From Gordonibacter sp. An230 (GTDB taxonomy: Bacteria; Actinomycetota; Coriobacteriia; Coriobacteriales; Eggerthellaceae), in the NCBI RefSeq assembly GCF_002159915.1, contig NZ_NFJP01000020.1:1-64000 (forward strand): a DNA stretch of 64,000 nt. Reading direction: 5' to 3'. The translations under genes were made by a program, and so were the position numbers. This document shows, piece by piece, positions 30,886-42,532 of this stretch. Below the pieces are notes generated by a model. That model was given only the letters and a program-made list of their open reading frames with translations, searched no databases and was not told the DNA's origin. The first letter of the stretch is position 1; each line of letters begins with the position of its first letter.

Positions 30886-32718
30886 ATGTGCGGAATCGTC
30901 GGATACACCGGGAACAGGCCTGCGAAGGGCATCCTCATCGAGGGGCTGGCGCGCCTCGAGTACCGCGGCTACGACTCGGCGGGCATCGCCGTCGAGCAGG
31001 ACGGCGCGCTTGAGGTGGTGCATTGCAAGGGCAAGGTGAGCGGGCTTGCGCGCCTCGTCGAGCCGCTCGGTCTTTCGGGCACGTGCGGCATCGGCCACAC
31101 GCGCTGGGCCACGCATGGCCGTCCGAGCGAGGCGAACGCGCACCCCCACACCTCCTGCGACGGGCATGTGGCCGTCGTGCACAACGGCATCATCGAGAAC
31201 TTCGCCGAGCTGCGCGAGGAGCTGGAAGGGCGCGGGCACACGTTCACGAGCCAGACCGACACCGAGGTCATCGCGCATCTTGTGGAGGAGGGCCTTGTCG
31301 AGAGCCGCGACCTTCTCGAGGCGGTGCGCGAGGCCACCGAGCGCTTGATCGGCGCCTACGCCGTCGCAGTCGTGAGCGACCGGGAGCCTGGAACCATCGT
31401 GGCGGCGCGCAAGGACTCGCCGCTCGTGGTGGGCCTCGCCAAGGACGGCGCCTACGTGGCCAGCGACATCATAGCCGTGATCGATGGCACGCGCGACGTG
31501 GCGGTGCTGGCCGACGGCGAGATGGCGAAGCTCACGCCGGACGCCGCGACGTTCTACAATGCGCGCGGGGAGGCGTTCGAGCCCGAGGTGACGCACGTGG
31601 ATTGGGATCTCGACGTGGCCGAGAAGGGCGGTTATCCCGACTTCATGCTCAAGGAGATCCACGAGCAGCCGCGCGTCATCCGCGACACACTGGCCGGACG
31701 CCTCGTGAACGGGGCGCTGTCCATCGACGAGCTGGACCTCACGCTCGAGGAGCTCAACCTCATCGACCGCGTGTACGTCATCGCGTGCGGCACGAGCTAC
31801 CATGCGGGCCTCATCGCGAAGAACCTCGTCGAGGGCTGGGCGCGCATCCCCTGCGAGGTGGAGGTGGCCAGCGAGTTCCGCTACCGCAACCCCATCATCA
31901 CGCCCACGACGCTCGTGGTGGCGGTGTCGCAGTCGGGCGAGACGGCCGACACGCTGGCCGCCATCCGCGACGCGCGCGTGAAGGGCGCGCGCGTGTTCGG
32001 CATCACGAACGTGGTGGGCAGCCCCGTGGCGCGCGAGAGCGACGGCGTCATCTACACGAAGGCCAACAAGGAGATCGCCGTGGCGTCCACCAAGTCGTTC
32101 TTGGGCCAGGTGGTGTCGCTCACGTTGCTGGCCATGCTGCTCGCCCAGGTGAAGGGCAAGCTCAAGACGAATCAGGTGCGCTTCTTGTTCCATGAGCTGG
32201 CTGACACGGCCGAGCAGGTGGAGCGCATCCTGACCGAGTGCGAGCCGGCGGTGGAGGAAGCCGCGCGGGCGTGCGCGAAAGCGAAAAGCGCGCTCTTCGT
32301 CGGACGCGGCATGGGGGCTGCCATCGCGTGCGAGGGCGCTCTCAAGCTCAAGGAGATCAGCTATCTGCACGCCGAGGCCTACCCTGCCGGCGAGATGAAG
32401 CACGGTCCCATCGCGCTTGTCGACGAGGGCTTCCCCGTCATCGCGGTGGCCACGAAAAGCCCCGTCTACGACAAGGTGGTGTCGAACATCCAGGAGGCGA
32501 AGGCCCGCGGCGCGATGGTGGTGGCCGTGGCCACCGAGGGCGACGGGGAGATCGGCCGGCACGCAGACCACGTCGTCTTCATCCCGAAGGTGCGCGATGC
32601 GTTCTCCGCCATCACGGCCAGCGTGCCGTTGCAGCTGTTCGCGCGCGCCATCGCCCTTAAGCGCGGCTGCGATGTGGACCAGCCGCGCAACCTGGCGAAG
32701 AGCGTGACGGTGGAGTAG
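30886..32718 (+). CDS. glmS: glutamine-fructose-6-phosphate aminotransferase (isomerizing)
   Basis: A 610-residue cytoplasmic enzyme that makes glucosamine-6-phosphate from fructose-6-phosphate and glutamine, the first step toward UDP-GlcNAc, peptidoglycan and glycans. Cys2 after the initiator Met is the glutaminase nucleophile (MCGIVGYTG). The N-terminal amidotransferase domain (1 to about 240) is followed by two SIS sugar-isomerase domains, with AVSQSGETADTLAAIRDA and KEISYLHAEAYPAGEMKHGPIAL as landmarks. It ends in KSVTVE, the conserved tail that closes the active site. The ATG follows AAAGGAG. Length is standard. No glmS ribozyme core was recognised upstream. Confidence 0.97.
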   Translation: MCGIVGYTGNRPAKGILIEGLARLEYRGYDSAGIAVEQDGALEVVHCKGKVSGLARLVEPLGLSGTCGIGHTRWATHGRPSEANAHPHTSCDGHVAVVHNGIIENFAELREELEGRGHTFTSQTDTEVIAHLVEEGLVESRDLLEAVREATERLIGAYAVAVVSDREPGTIVAARKDSPLVVGLAKDGAYVASDIIAVIDGTRDVAVLADGEMAKLTPDAATFYNARGEAFEPEVTHVDWDLDVAEKGGYPDFMLKEIHEQPRVIRDTLAGRLVNGALSIDELDLTLEELNLIDRVYVIACGTSYHAGLIAKNLVEGWARIPCEVEVASEFRYRNPIITPTTLVVAVSQSGETADTLAAIRDARVKGARVFGITNVVGSPVARESDGVIYTKANKEIAVASTKSFLGQVVSLTLLAMLLAQVKGKLKTNQVRFLFHELADTAEQVERILTECEPAVEEAARACAKAKSALFVGRGMGAAIACEGALKLKEISYLHAEAYPAGEMKHGPIALVDEGFPVIAVATKSPVYDKVVSNIQEAKARGAMVVAVATEGDGEIGRHADHVVFIPKVRDAFSAITASVPLQLFARAIALKRGCDVDQPRNLAKSVTVE

Positions 32719-33181
32719 CCGCGCAGACGGGGCGGCGGCGGGCCGGCTCGGGGCTTTCGACCGGCGCGGTGCGGATGGACTTTGCGGTCGACCGGTATGT
32801 CCATCCTTCGCGGGGGAGGGGGGCAGACGCCCTTCTCCGGCTTCGTCGAATGGTGCGCACCCGCTTTGACGTGCTGTTCGGGGTTGGGTCGCCGCCGGTT
32901 CGGCGCGCATCGCGCGCTCCTCAGGGAGCTTTGGCGAGTTCTGCGCATCGTGGCATGCGCGCCTTTTGGGGCGCGGCGGCCTTCTGCTGGCCGGGGTCCG
33001 AGCCTGCGGACGCTCTGTCTGCGAGCCGGTCGCTATGGCGGGCCTTTGGCTTCCGGAGCCGAGCCGCGTTGCAGATGGGCGGGGGCGCGGGGCGAGACCG
33101 GCACGCTCGTCTCGTGCGCGAAGGCGGATTGGCGACGTGCGAGTTGTTCGACCAACGATTTCGATGATGTGGAGAGAAGGC
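32719..33181. other. spacer between glmS and acpS
   Basis: No gene is supported in these 463 bases. A nested palindrome at 32773-32806 is the clearest structure: outer arms GGATGGAC and GTCCATCC enclose the self-complementary CGGTCGACCG. It may terminate glmS, though no T-run follows. Confidence 0.5.
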
Positions 33182-33724
33182 ATGAACGGAAACGACGCCG
33201 TGGACGGCCAGGTGGGATTGGGCGTGGACATCGTGGAGATCGCGCGGATGCGGCGCATCCTGGAGCGCACGCCGCGCTTTCGCGAGCGCGTGTTCTCGGC
33301 CGATGAGCGCGCCTATTGCGACGCGACCGCCAATCCCGAGACGCACTACGCCACGCGATTCGCCGCGAAGGAGGCCGTGGTGAAGGCGCTCGGCACGGGG
33401 TTCTCGCGCGGCATCGGCGTGCGCGACATCGAGGTGCGCCGCAACGCGAAGGGCCGTCCGGTTGCGGTGCTGCACGGGCGCGCGAAGGAGGTGGCGCGCG
33501 AGCTGGGCGTGCGCGAGCTGCCCATCTCGCTGTCGTTCACGCACGCCGAGGCGGTGGCCTGCGCGATGGCCATCACCGAGGACAGCGTGCGCGCCGCCGA
33601 GAAGCGCGTCGACCCTATGGAGGAGCTGTCGAAACGGTTCAAGGAGGCGCGCGCCCTGCTCGACGAGATGGATGCGAACGACCAGGGAGGCGCCGGGCGG
33701 CCTGAAGTGGGCGTGGGCGCGTAA
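33182..33724 (+). CDS. acpS: holo-[acyl-carrier-protein] synthase
   Basis: A 180-residue AcpS, which transfers 4'-phosphopantetheine from CoA to a serine of acyl carrier protein, activating it for fatty acid synthesis. The conserved GLGVDIVEIARM (about residues 11-22, with the Mg-binding Asp) and RFAAKEAVVKALGTG are present, as is LSFTHAEAVACAMA. About 40 residues at the C-terminus exceed the usual 120-130-residue length and are charged. ATG at 33182 after AGAAGG. The next gene is nnrD, an order seen in many bacteria, but here the two are separated by a 360-base repeat-filled spacer. Confidence 0.95.
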   Translation: MNGNDAVDGQVGLGVDIVEIARMRRILERTPRFRERVFSADERAYCDATANPETHYATRFAAKEAVVKALGTGFSRGIGVRDIEVRRNAKGRPVAVLHGRAKEVARELGVRELPISLSFTHAEAVACAMAITEDSVRAAEKRVDPMEELSKRFKEARALLDEMDANDQGGAGRPEVGVGA

Positions 33725-33762
33725 GCGGCCGAGCTCGCGGATGCGGCTGTCGTCCGCAAGCT

Positions 33763-34029
33763 CGCGCGATGCGCGACCTCGGTCGGTGCCGCAATGTTCC
33801 GCGCTCTTGCCGATGCCGCTTGTGCGTGCGATGCGCGATGGGACGAAAGGGCCCGCTTGCGTGCGTTTCGCTGACACGGTTTGCGCGCGATGCGCGATAG
33901 GTTCGCGCCCTCGACTCCTTCAAGCTCTCGATGTCGCTCGCATGCGCGCGCAATGTGCGATAGGGGCTTTGCTCCGATTCGCCGACGATACTCTCGACGC
34001 GGCTCGCATGCGCGTGCGATACGCGCTAG
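33763..34029. repeat. degenerate ~60-bp tandem repeat between acpS and nnrD
   Basis: Five copies of a core related to TGCGCGCGATGCGCGATAGG start at about 33763, 33823, 33882, 33943 and 34009, spaced 59-66 bases. Sequence between cores is only loosely related. The array fills the whole spacer (33725-34086), in which I see no gene. Confidence 0.7.
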
Positions 34030-34086
34030 AATGCGGGCAAGGTTCTCGTTCGATCTGCCCGATCCGATGATAGACGAGGGGTGTCC

Positions 34087-35001
34087 ATGAGCGCGAGGAT
34101 GAACGTCAGTGAGTGCCGTGCGGTCGATCTTGCCGCTCTCGTTCCGCTGCCGGCGGCCGACGCGAACAAGTACACGCGGGGCACGCTCGTCGCCGTCGTC
34201 GGCAGCGAGCGCTACCCGGGCGCGGCGTGCCTTTCGGCAGCAGCGAGTCAGCGGGCGGGCGCAGGCTATACCGAGGTCGTCACCCATCCGGCGGCCGTCG
34301 AGCTTGTGCGCATGTGGCGGCCGTCCCTTGTGGTTCGCCCGCGCAGCGCGTTGCCCGAGGTCTTGGAGTCGGCGGGCAGGGGCAAGCCGTTCGCCTTTCT
34401 CGTGGGCTGCGGGTTCGATGCGAGCGACGAGGAGTCGGAGCCGCTTGTGCATGCGGTGCTCGAACGATTCCGAGGTCCAGTGGTCGTGGACGGCAGCGGG
34501 CTCGACGCGCTCGTCTCCGATGGGGGTCGTGGTCTGCTGAGGCGGCGTTTCGAGGAGGGGGATCCCACCGTTGTCACGCCCCATTCCGGCGAAGCTGCGC
34601 GCTTGGCGCGTCCGCTCGGTCTGCCCGCAGATGACCCTTGCTCCCTCGCTCGTTCCCTCGCGCTCGCCTTGGGCGTCGTCGCCTTGGTGAAGGGGCCGGT
34701 CACGTACGCGTCAGACGGCGACAAGATCGTCCGCATGGCCCATGGCACATCCGCCCTTGCGAAAGCGGGCACGGGAGATGTGCTCGCGGGCATGGTGGGT
34801 GCGCTTTTGGCGCAAGGCGCAGGTGCGCTCGATGCCGCCGTGCTGGGTGCCGAGCTGCACGCGCGTGCGGGTCGCGTTGCCGCTGCTCGCCTGACCGACG
34901 TGGCCGTCATCGCCGAGGACGTGGTCGAAGCCGTTCCCTTAGCGATAGCCGAGCTGCTGCGCGAGGCGCATGAGGATGGCGCGGAGCGCTCGAGGCGCTG
35001 A
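34087..35001 (+). CDS. nnrD: ADP/ATP-dependent NAD(P)H-hydrate dehydratase
   Basis: A 304-residue enzyme of the YjeF C-terminal/carbohydrate kinase fold that restores NADH or NADPH from hydrated, damaged forms. It has GTLVAVVGSERYPGAACLSAAASQRAGAGYT near the N-terminus, VVTPHSGEAARL and the C-terminal AKAGTGDVLAGMVGALLAQG, the family's nucleotide-binding signature. The N-terminal epimerase half (NnrE) is absent here; it would have to be encoded elsewhere. ATG 34087 follows GAGGGG; a GTG two codons earlier is also possible. Confidence 0.9.
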   Translation: MSARMNVSECRAVDLAALVPLPAADANKYTRGTLVAVVGSERYPGAACLSAAASQRAGAGYTEVVTHPAAVELVRMWRPSLVVRPRSALPEVLESAGRGKPFAFLVGCGFDASDEESEPLVHAVLERFRGPVVVDGSGLDALVSDGGRGLLRRRFEEGDPTVVTPHSGEAARLARPLGLPADDPCSLARSLALALGVVALVKGPVTYASDGDKIVRMAHGTSALAKAGTGDVLAGMVGALLAQGAGALDAAVLGAELHARAGRVAAARLTDVAVIAEDVVEAVPLAIAELLREAHEDGAERSRR

Positions 35002-35746
35002 CTGCCCCCTTGCATGTTCGCGTAGCCGGATGCGCTCGGGGCTCTGCGTTCGTGGCCGATCTCGCGCTTGCGGGCTCGTCGCCTCTCGTATGCGGTGAGG
35101 GATCGCGCAAACGCGTTCGGCATGTCATCGACGTCTTCAAAAGCGAACCTTGCGGAAGGTGCTTGCAACGCCGGGGTCCTGTTGTTGGGCGCATCCGCAA
35201 CGAAGGTGGAGTCGGCGTGCCGGCTTGGGGTTTCATGCGAAACGCAACGGCCCTGTGCCGGGACGATTTTCGGATTCCTCGCCGCAGCGCCCCTCCGTAT
35301 CATGCCCTAGGCACGAGAACGCCTCGAGGTTTCCTCGATGGGCGCGTTCGCGCGGTTCTGCTGCGTCCTCCGTTCGCCTGACCGCCTCGAGGCCCCTCGA
35401 TGGGCGCGTTCGCGCGGGGTGCGGCTCTCGAGGCGAGGGCAAGTGCTGCCGCTGCGAAGATCGACGGGCGGACGCTTGCGCGGTGCGGCTGCATGCCGCT
35501 CGCATGGGCTGCGACCATGCGGCGACCTGCTTTTCGCTCGTCTTCCTCGCCGTTTACGCGAGGGGCGTTCCGGCCGGGCCGCGCCACGTGCGCGCAAGCC
35601 GCACCCGCCTGACCGACGTGCGGCGAGGCCAAGCGTTACAGTGCGGAAACGTTGTGCGTTCCGCCTTCAGAGGCGAGCCGTGCGGAGCTACCATGATCGA
35701 AACGATCCACGCGAAGCACGGGCGGTCATCTGAAGGAGCGATCGAC
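35002..35746. other. 745-base spacer with 63-bp duplication, no gene
   Basis: No gene is supported. Bases 35321-35355 and 35384-35417 are near-identical copies containing CCTCGATGGGCGCGTTCG, offset by 63 bases. An ATG at 35693 is in frame with the next gene but lacks a ribosome site. Confidence 0.6.
35321..35417. repeat. two-copy 35-bp direct repeat, 63-bp period
   Basis: Both copies begin GCCTCGAGG and continue CCTCGATGGGCGCGTTCGCG. The period resembles that of the acpS-nnrD array 1.3 kb upstream, although the sequences differ. Confidence 0.7.
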
Positions 35747-36274
35747 ATGGATATGGTGAAAAAACACGACGCGGGCCTCATCGTTGCGGGCGTGCTGCTC
35801 GTTCTCTGCGCGCTCCTGTTCCTTCTGGCACCGGGAATAGCGCTCGTCACGCTCACGGCCATCGCTGGCGCGGCGTTCCTCGTGTCCGGCATCTTCGACA
35901 TCGTCTCCTATGTGCGCTTCCGCACGGCGATGAGGCTGTCGGGTTGGGCCGTGGCCTACGCGGTGCTCGACATCGTCGTCGGCCTCATGCTCCTCATCCA
36001 TCCGTTCGCGTTCGCGGCGGTCATTCCGTGGATGGTGGGCTTTTTCTTCGCGCTGTTCGGCGTGGTGGAGATCGCAGGCTCGTTGCGCATCCGCAAAGCG
36101 GGCGTGCCGATGTGGGGCTGGATGCTGTTCTCGGGTATCGTGAGCGTGCTGTGCGGCCTCGCGTTCTTCGTCGTGCCGACCACGCTCAGCATTTTTCTCG
36201 CGGTATTCGTCCTCATGCGCGGCGCGTCCCTGATCATGTATGGTTGGAACGCTGGCAAGGTCATGATGCTGTAG
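35747..36274 (+). CDS. DUF308/HdeD-family membrane protein
   Basis: A 175-residue integral membrane protein with six hydrophobic segments in three helix pairs, the HdeD/DUF308 layout (GLIVAGVLLVLCALLFLLAPG, then LIVGLMLLIHPFAFAAVIPW-like repeats). HdeD is linked to acid resistance in enteric bacteria; the biochemical role is not known. ATG 35747 follows AAGGAGCG, and an ATG at 35693 in the same frame is less likely. The gene appears monocistronic. Confidence 0.8.
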   Translation: MDMVKKHDAGLIVAGVLLVLCALLFLLAPGIALVTLTAIAGAAFLVSGIFDIVSYVRFRTAMRLSGWAVAYAVLDIVVGLMLLIHPFAFAAVIPWMVGFFFALFGVVEIAGSLRIRKAGVPMWGWMLFSGIVSVLCGLAFFVVPTTLSIFLAVFVLMRGASLIMYGWNAGKVMML

Positions 36275-36399
36275 CGCCCATATGCGGTGCGATCACCAAA
36301 GGCGATGCCGTCTTCCGTATGCGTTTCGCTTTCGTGGCCATCGAGGCTGCCCGACTGCGGCCTCGGCGACATGGGGCGTGTGGTGAAACCATGGGCTGA

Positions 36400-38661
<2,262 letters not shown>

Positions 38662-39564
38662 CGCCCGCCGTTCGGATTCTGAGGACGCAGCGTCTCGGGT
38701 CGGAAACGACGGCAGGGGCCGTCCGTCTGCCTTGGCCTGAGGACCGTCCGTGCGCGGAGGCTTCGTGCTGGGGGCTCGAGTGCTGAGCGCGAAGGGTTCT
38801 GCGACCGGCCGCGGAGGGGCTTCGCGCTCAGCTCCGCACGACGTTTCGACCAGGGTCTCCGTTTCAGGATGGCGGCGCCTGCCTGCGCGTGCTTTGGCGC
38901 CAATCCGGCGCGTGCGTCCGCCCAATGTGGTACGAATCGCATCTTGTGCATGGGTTTTCGCTCTGCAGAGCCTGGTTGCGAGGTTTAAGGGCGCATGCGA
39001 GGAAATCCGATCTGGGGAAACGTTGCCGAGGTGGCGACGAGGCCCTTTGGCGCCTATGCACAAAGCGCAATTTCTGCCATCTCAGTCGCTTTCCGGTGTC
39101 GGGAAGGGGCGGAAGCGGCGGGCGGAGCGTCTCGTGCGGCCGCGGGCTCCCGTCATCGGCTCTTGGTCGACATACCGGTCCGAATCGGCTTGTCGGCTCC
39201 CGTTCCTGATCGGGATGGCGTGCGGGAAGGCCTCGCGCGTCCGCCGAGCGCGCCTCGTCGCCTCTCCTGCGCCGCCGAGCTTGCGCGATCGGCGGACATC
39301 CTTCGTTGCCGGAAGCGTTTGGGCAAGGCCTCGGGATCGATCAACTCCTGGCCGCGGCGCCCTTCCGGCGACTTCGCTCTCCCCGAAAGGCATCGCTGCG
39401 AGGGCGGCAGCTTGGATGTTCGGCTGTTGCGAGCGACGGCCTTATGCTGTTCGACGGCTTCCGTGCGATCGCTCGCGTCCGTGCGCCCTTCGGCGGCAGG
39501 CGTCCTTTGCGACCGCTCACGTACGATGCGAGGCGCGCTTGCCCGAGAATGCTGCGAGATTCAA
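38662..39564. other. 900-base gene-free spacer with a structured repeat element
   Basis: No gene is supported between ligA and the nickel-type importer control region. The second copy of the palindromic element found at 26189 lies at 38929-39078. The remainder is GC-rich and without clear signals. Confidence 0.65.
38929..39078. repeat. 150-bp palindromic element, copy 2
   Basis: Outer arms 38929-38953 and 39054-39078 are inverted repeats matching at 17 of 25 positions. The left arm resembles that of copy 1 (26189) and runs on through GTGCATGGGTTTTCG into a perfect palindrome, GCTCTGCAGAGC (38960-38971), where copy 1 has CGCCC-GTTC-GGGCG. Pairing is kept while bases differ. Confidence 0.6.
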
Positions 39565-39628
39565 ATTCGTAACATCGAAGCATCCCTTGTTCTGCTATAG
39601 TGTGTTACGTAATGATGATTCGTAACAC
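39565..39628 (+). promoter_or_regulatory. promoter and NikR-like operator of the nickel-type importer
   Basis: GTGTTAC at 39602-39608 and GTAACAC at 39622-39628 form a perfect palindrome with a 13-base spacer; a further half site, TTCGTAACA, lies at 39566-39574. TATAGT at 39596-39601 directly abuts the palindrome and is the likely -10. From memory, GTGTTAC-N13/14-GTAACAC was proposed by comparative genomics as a NikR site in deltaproteobacteria. Placement over the start of transcription suggests repression when the metal is plentiful. Confidence 0.6.
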
Positions 39629-39746
39629 TTCGGGAACGCCGAGCCGGGACGGACGATGGGTTCGTTCGCATCGGAACGGGGCGGCCGCGCGCGGATCGGC
39701 GAAGGAGCCGGAGACGACGGTCGGCGCGGCGGGCAGGAGGATTCGC

Positions 39747-41387
39747 GTGGAGACACTTACGAGACGACAGTTCGCGAAGCTGGCTGGCGCGGGGGCGGCG
39801 ACGCTCTCGCTTGGAGGCCTGATGTGCGGCTGTGAGAACGGCGATTCCGACGGCGTGGGGGCGATAGGCGCTGACGAGTCGTGGCCTTCCCAGGTCGTCG
39901 TGTCCATGACTCCCGGTTCTGAGCCACCGGCAGGCTTCGATCCGCTCGTGTCGTGGGGCTGCGGCGAGCACGTGCACGAACCTCTCATACAATCGACGCT
40001 CATCGTCACCGATGCCGATCTCAACTTCAAAAACGACCTCGCTACGTCTTACGAGTGCTCGGAAGACGGCATGGTTTGGACGTTCAAGATCCGAGACGAT
40101 GCGAGGTTCACCGACGGGCAGCGGCTCACGGCACGCGACGTGGCTTTCACCATAAACGGCATCGTTGACGCGGAGGCGTCCGAATGCGATCTGTCTATGG
40201 TGAAGGAGGCTGTCGCCATTGACGATACGACGGTCAAGATCCGCATGAACAAGCCGTTCAACGCTCTTTTGTACACGCTGGCCGTCGTGGGAATCGTGCC
40301 CGAGCACGCCTACGACGAATCTTATGGGGCCAATCCCATCGGATCGGGCCGCTATCTGCTCGAGCAATGGGACAAAGGACAGCAGGCCATTCTCGTGGCT
40401 AACCCCGACTACTACGGCGAGATACCGAAGATGGAGCGCGTCGTGGTGGTGTTCATGGAGGAGGACGCCTCGCTGGCCGCAGCGCAGTCCGGCCAGGTTG
40501 ACGTCGCCTACACGGCGGCGACGTACGCTGCAAACCAGCCGATGGGCTACGACTTGCTCGTCTGCTCGTCGGTGGACTCGCGCGGCATCTCCCTTCCGTG
40601 CGTTCCCGCGGGCGGCTCCAAAAGCGACCAGGGCGGCGAGTACGCCGTCGGCAACGATGTCACCTGCGATCTTGCTGTTCGTCGAGCTATCAACTACGGC
40701 GTGGACCGCGAGAGGATGATCGAGAACGTGCTGAACGGCTACGGCACCGTCGCCTATAGCGTGGGGGACGGCATGCCGTGGTCCTCGCCCGACATGCGGT
40801 GCGAGACGGACGTCGAGAAGGCAAAGCGGCTGCTCGACGATGCTGGCTGGACGGTCGGTGCGGACGGCGTCCGCGAGAGGGAGGGCGTGCGCGCCTCTCT
40901 TTCGCTGTACTATCCGGCGGGCGACTCCGTGCGCCAGGCCATCGCTGCCGAATTCGCCGATCAGATGGAGGGGCTCGGCATCGAGGTGAGCATCAAGGGA
41001 GCGAGCTGGGACGACCTCTATCCGCACCAATTCACCGATCCGGTGGTGTGGGGATGGGGGACCAACGCCCCGGTTGAGACGTACAACTTGCTTTACTCGG
41101 AAGGCTCGGCCAACTACGCCTGCTATGCGAACGCGACGGTGGACGGTTACCTTGACGAGGCGCTGGGCAAGCCGAATGTGGAGGACTCCTTCGACCTGTG
41201 GAAAAAGGCCCAATGGGACGGAACGACAGGCGCGGCTCCGCAGGGGGAGGCGCCCTGGGTGTGGTTCGCCAACGTCGACCACCTGTACTTCGCAAAGGAG
41301 AACCTCAAGGTCGCCGAGCAGAAGCCGCATCCCCATGGTCACGGTTGGTCCCTCGTCAACAACGTCGACCAATGGAGCTGGGCGTGA
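39747..41387 (+). CDS. ABC importer substrate-binding lipoprotein, nickel/peptide family 5 (NikA-like)
   Basis: A 546-residue extracytoplasmic solute-binding protein of family 5 (DppA/OppA/NikA). The N-terminus TLTRRQFAKLAGAG is a twin-arginine signal, followed by the lipobox LMCGC. The mature part has the standard landmarks: YECSEDGMVWTFKIRDDARFTDGQRLTARDVAFT and a second domain with AVRRAINYGVDRERM. Nickel rather than peptide is suggested by the NikR-like operator and the His-rich ATPase in the same operon. GTG 39747 is chosen for its strong upstream GGCAGGAGG and position just before the RR motif. An ATG at 39600 would start inside the promoter. Confidence 0.8.
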   Translation: METLTRRQFAKLAGAGAATLSLGGLMCGCENGDSDGVGAIGADESWPSQVVVSMTPGSEPPAGFDPLVSWGCGEHVHEPLIQSTLIVTDADLNFKNDLATSYECSEDGMVWTFKIRDDARFTDGQRLTARDVAFTINGIVDAEASECDLSMVKEAVAIDDTTVKIRMNKPFNALLYTLAVVGIVPEHAYDESYGANPIGSGRYLLEQWDKGQQAILVANPDYYGEIPKMERVVVVFMEEDASLAAAQSGQVDVAYTAATYAANQPMGYDLLVCSSVDSRGISLPCVPAGGSKSDQGGEYAVGNDVTCDLAVRRAINYGVDRERMIENVLNGYGTVAYSVGDGMPWSSPDMRCETDVEKAKRLLDDAGWTVGADGVREREGVRASLSLYYPAGDSVRQAIAAEFADQMEGLGIEVSIKGASWDDLYPHQFTDPVVWGWGTNAPVETYNLLYSEGSANYACYANATVDGYLDEALGKPNVEDSFDLWKKAQWDGTTGAAPQGEAPWVWFANVDHLYFAKENLKVAEQKPHPHGHGWSLVNNVDQWSWA

Positions 41388-41539
41388 TGCTCCTCCTTGC
41401 CGGTGGCGTCTGGAGCCGTTTGGCGGTGCGAGGGGTCGGGCCGCAGGCTCGTCCGGCAGCTGCGAAACGACGTGCGCCGACTTGCCTATGCGCTCTTCCC
41501 GTCGGCGTCTGCGGTCGCGCGGGGGCGCGGTGATCTTTT

Positions 41540-42532
41540 ATGGCCCGTCTCGTCTTTCGCAACATGGTCAAGTTCGTCCTGCTCATGCTGGCGGTGAGCC
41601 TGGTGACGTTCGTGCTGGTGAGCGTGTCGCCTATCGATCCGGTGCAGGCGAACGTGGGTCAGGCGGCCTATGTCAACATGAGCGAGGCGAAGCGTGCCCA
41701 GCTGGCCGACTACTGGGGCGCGGACGCGCCTCTGCTCGAGCGTTACGCCAACTGGCTCGCGGCGGCCGTGCAGGGCGACCTCGGCACCTCGCTGCGTTAC
41801 AACGCGCCGGTGGCCGACGTTATCGCGTCGCGCGCGCTCAACTCGCTTACGCTCATGGCGACAGCTTGGGTGGTGAGCGGGGTTTTGGGCTTTGCGCTCG
41901 GAATCCTTGCTGGTGCGAACAGGGGGCGATTGGCTGATCGCCTTGTGAAAGGCTACTGCTTTCTTCTGGCCTCGGTGCCCACGTTCTGGCTGGGGCTTGT
42001 GTTCCTGGTCGTGTTCTCGGTGCAGTTGGGGTGGTTCCCGCTTGGGTTCTCGGTGCCCATCGGCGTGGCAGCGTCCGACGTGACGTTGGCCGACGCGCTG
42101 CGCCATCTCGTGCTGCCGGCGCTCACTTTGTCGGTGACGGGGGTGGCCAACATCGCGCTGCATACGCGCGAGAAGACCGTCGATGTGCTGGAAAGCGATT
42201 ACGTGCGCTTCGCCCGCGCGCGCGGCTTGTCCATGTGGGGTGTCCTGCGTCACCATGGGCTGCGCAACCTTGTGATGCCGGCCATCACGTTGCAGTTCGC
42301 TTCCATCTCCGAGATATTCGGGGGGTCGGTGCTCGTGGAGCAGGTGTTCTCGTATCCCGGCCTCGGACAGGCGGCCGTAACGGCGGGTCTTGGAGGCGAC
42401 GTGGCGTTGCTCGCGGGCATCGCCGTGCTGTCGGCGGCGTTGGTGTTCGGAGGAAACCTCGTGGCGAACGTGCTGTACGGTGTGGTGGATCCGCGTATCC
42501 GCCGAAGCGAGGGGGGCGAGGCGCGTGCGTGA
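41540..42532 (+). CDS. ABC importer permease, nickel/peptide type (NikB-like)
   Basis: A 330-residue inner-membrane permease of the DppB/NikB type with about six helices. It carries the N-terminal LLMLAVSLVTFVLVSVSPIDPV, the GDLGTSLRYNAPV periplasmic segment and the EAA loop (YVRFARARGLSMWGVLRHHGLRN) that contacts the ATPases. A 150-base interval separates it from the binding-protein gene; a 48-codon frame (41387-41533) overlapping that gene's stop as TGATG fills it but encodes nothing recognisable. The ribosome site is weak. Confidence 0.85.
   Translation: MARLVFRNMVKFVLLMLAVSLVTFVLVSVSPIDPVQANVGQAAYVNMSEAKRAQLADYWGADAPLLERYANWLAAAVQGDLGTSLRYNAPVADVIASRALNSLTLMATAWVVSGVLGFALGILAGANRGRLADRLVKGYCFLLASVPTFWLGLVFLVVFSVQLGWFPLGFSVPIGVAASDVTLADALRHLVLPALTLSVTGVANIALHTREKTVDVLESDYVRFARARGLSMWGVLRHHGLRNLVMPAITLQFASISEIFGGSVLVEQVFSYPGLGQAAVTAGLGGDVALLAGIAVLSAALVFGGNLVANVLYGVVDPRIRRSEGGEARA

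Noticed and set aside
29770-33270. 1166-codon minus-strand frame opposite glmS
   Set aside because: It is antisense to glmS, whose motifs and start are certain; composition is His/Arg/Gly-rich without a domain.
33763-34029. CRISPR array
   Set aside because: Spacing is near 60 bases, but the cores are degenerate and the intervening sequences are related to each other.
39600-41387. Start of the NikA-like protein at 39600
   Set aside because: That ATG-type start lies within the -10 and operator region; the GTG at 39747 has a strong ribosome site and begins at the Tat signal.
41387-41533. 48-codon frame bridging the binding-protein and first permease genes
   Set aside because: The TGATG overlap suggests coupling, but the product is Arg/Cys-rich with no similarity I know; kept only as a note on the permease.
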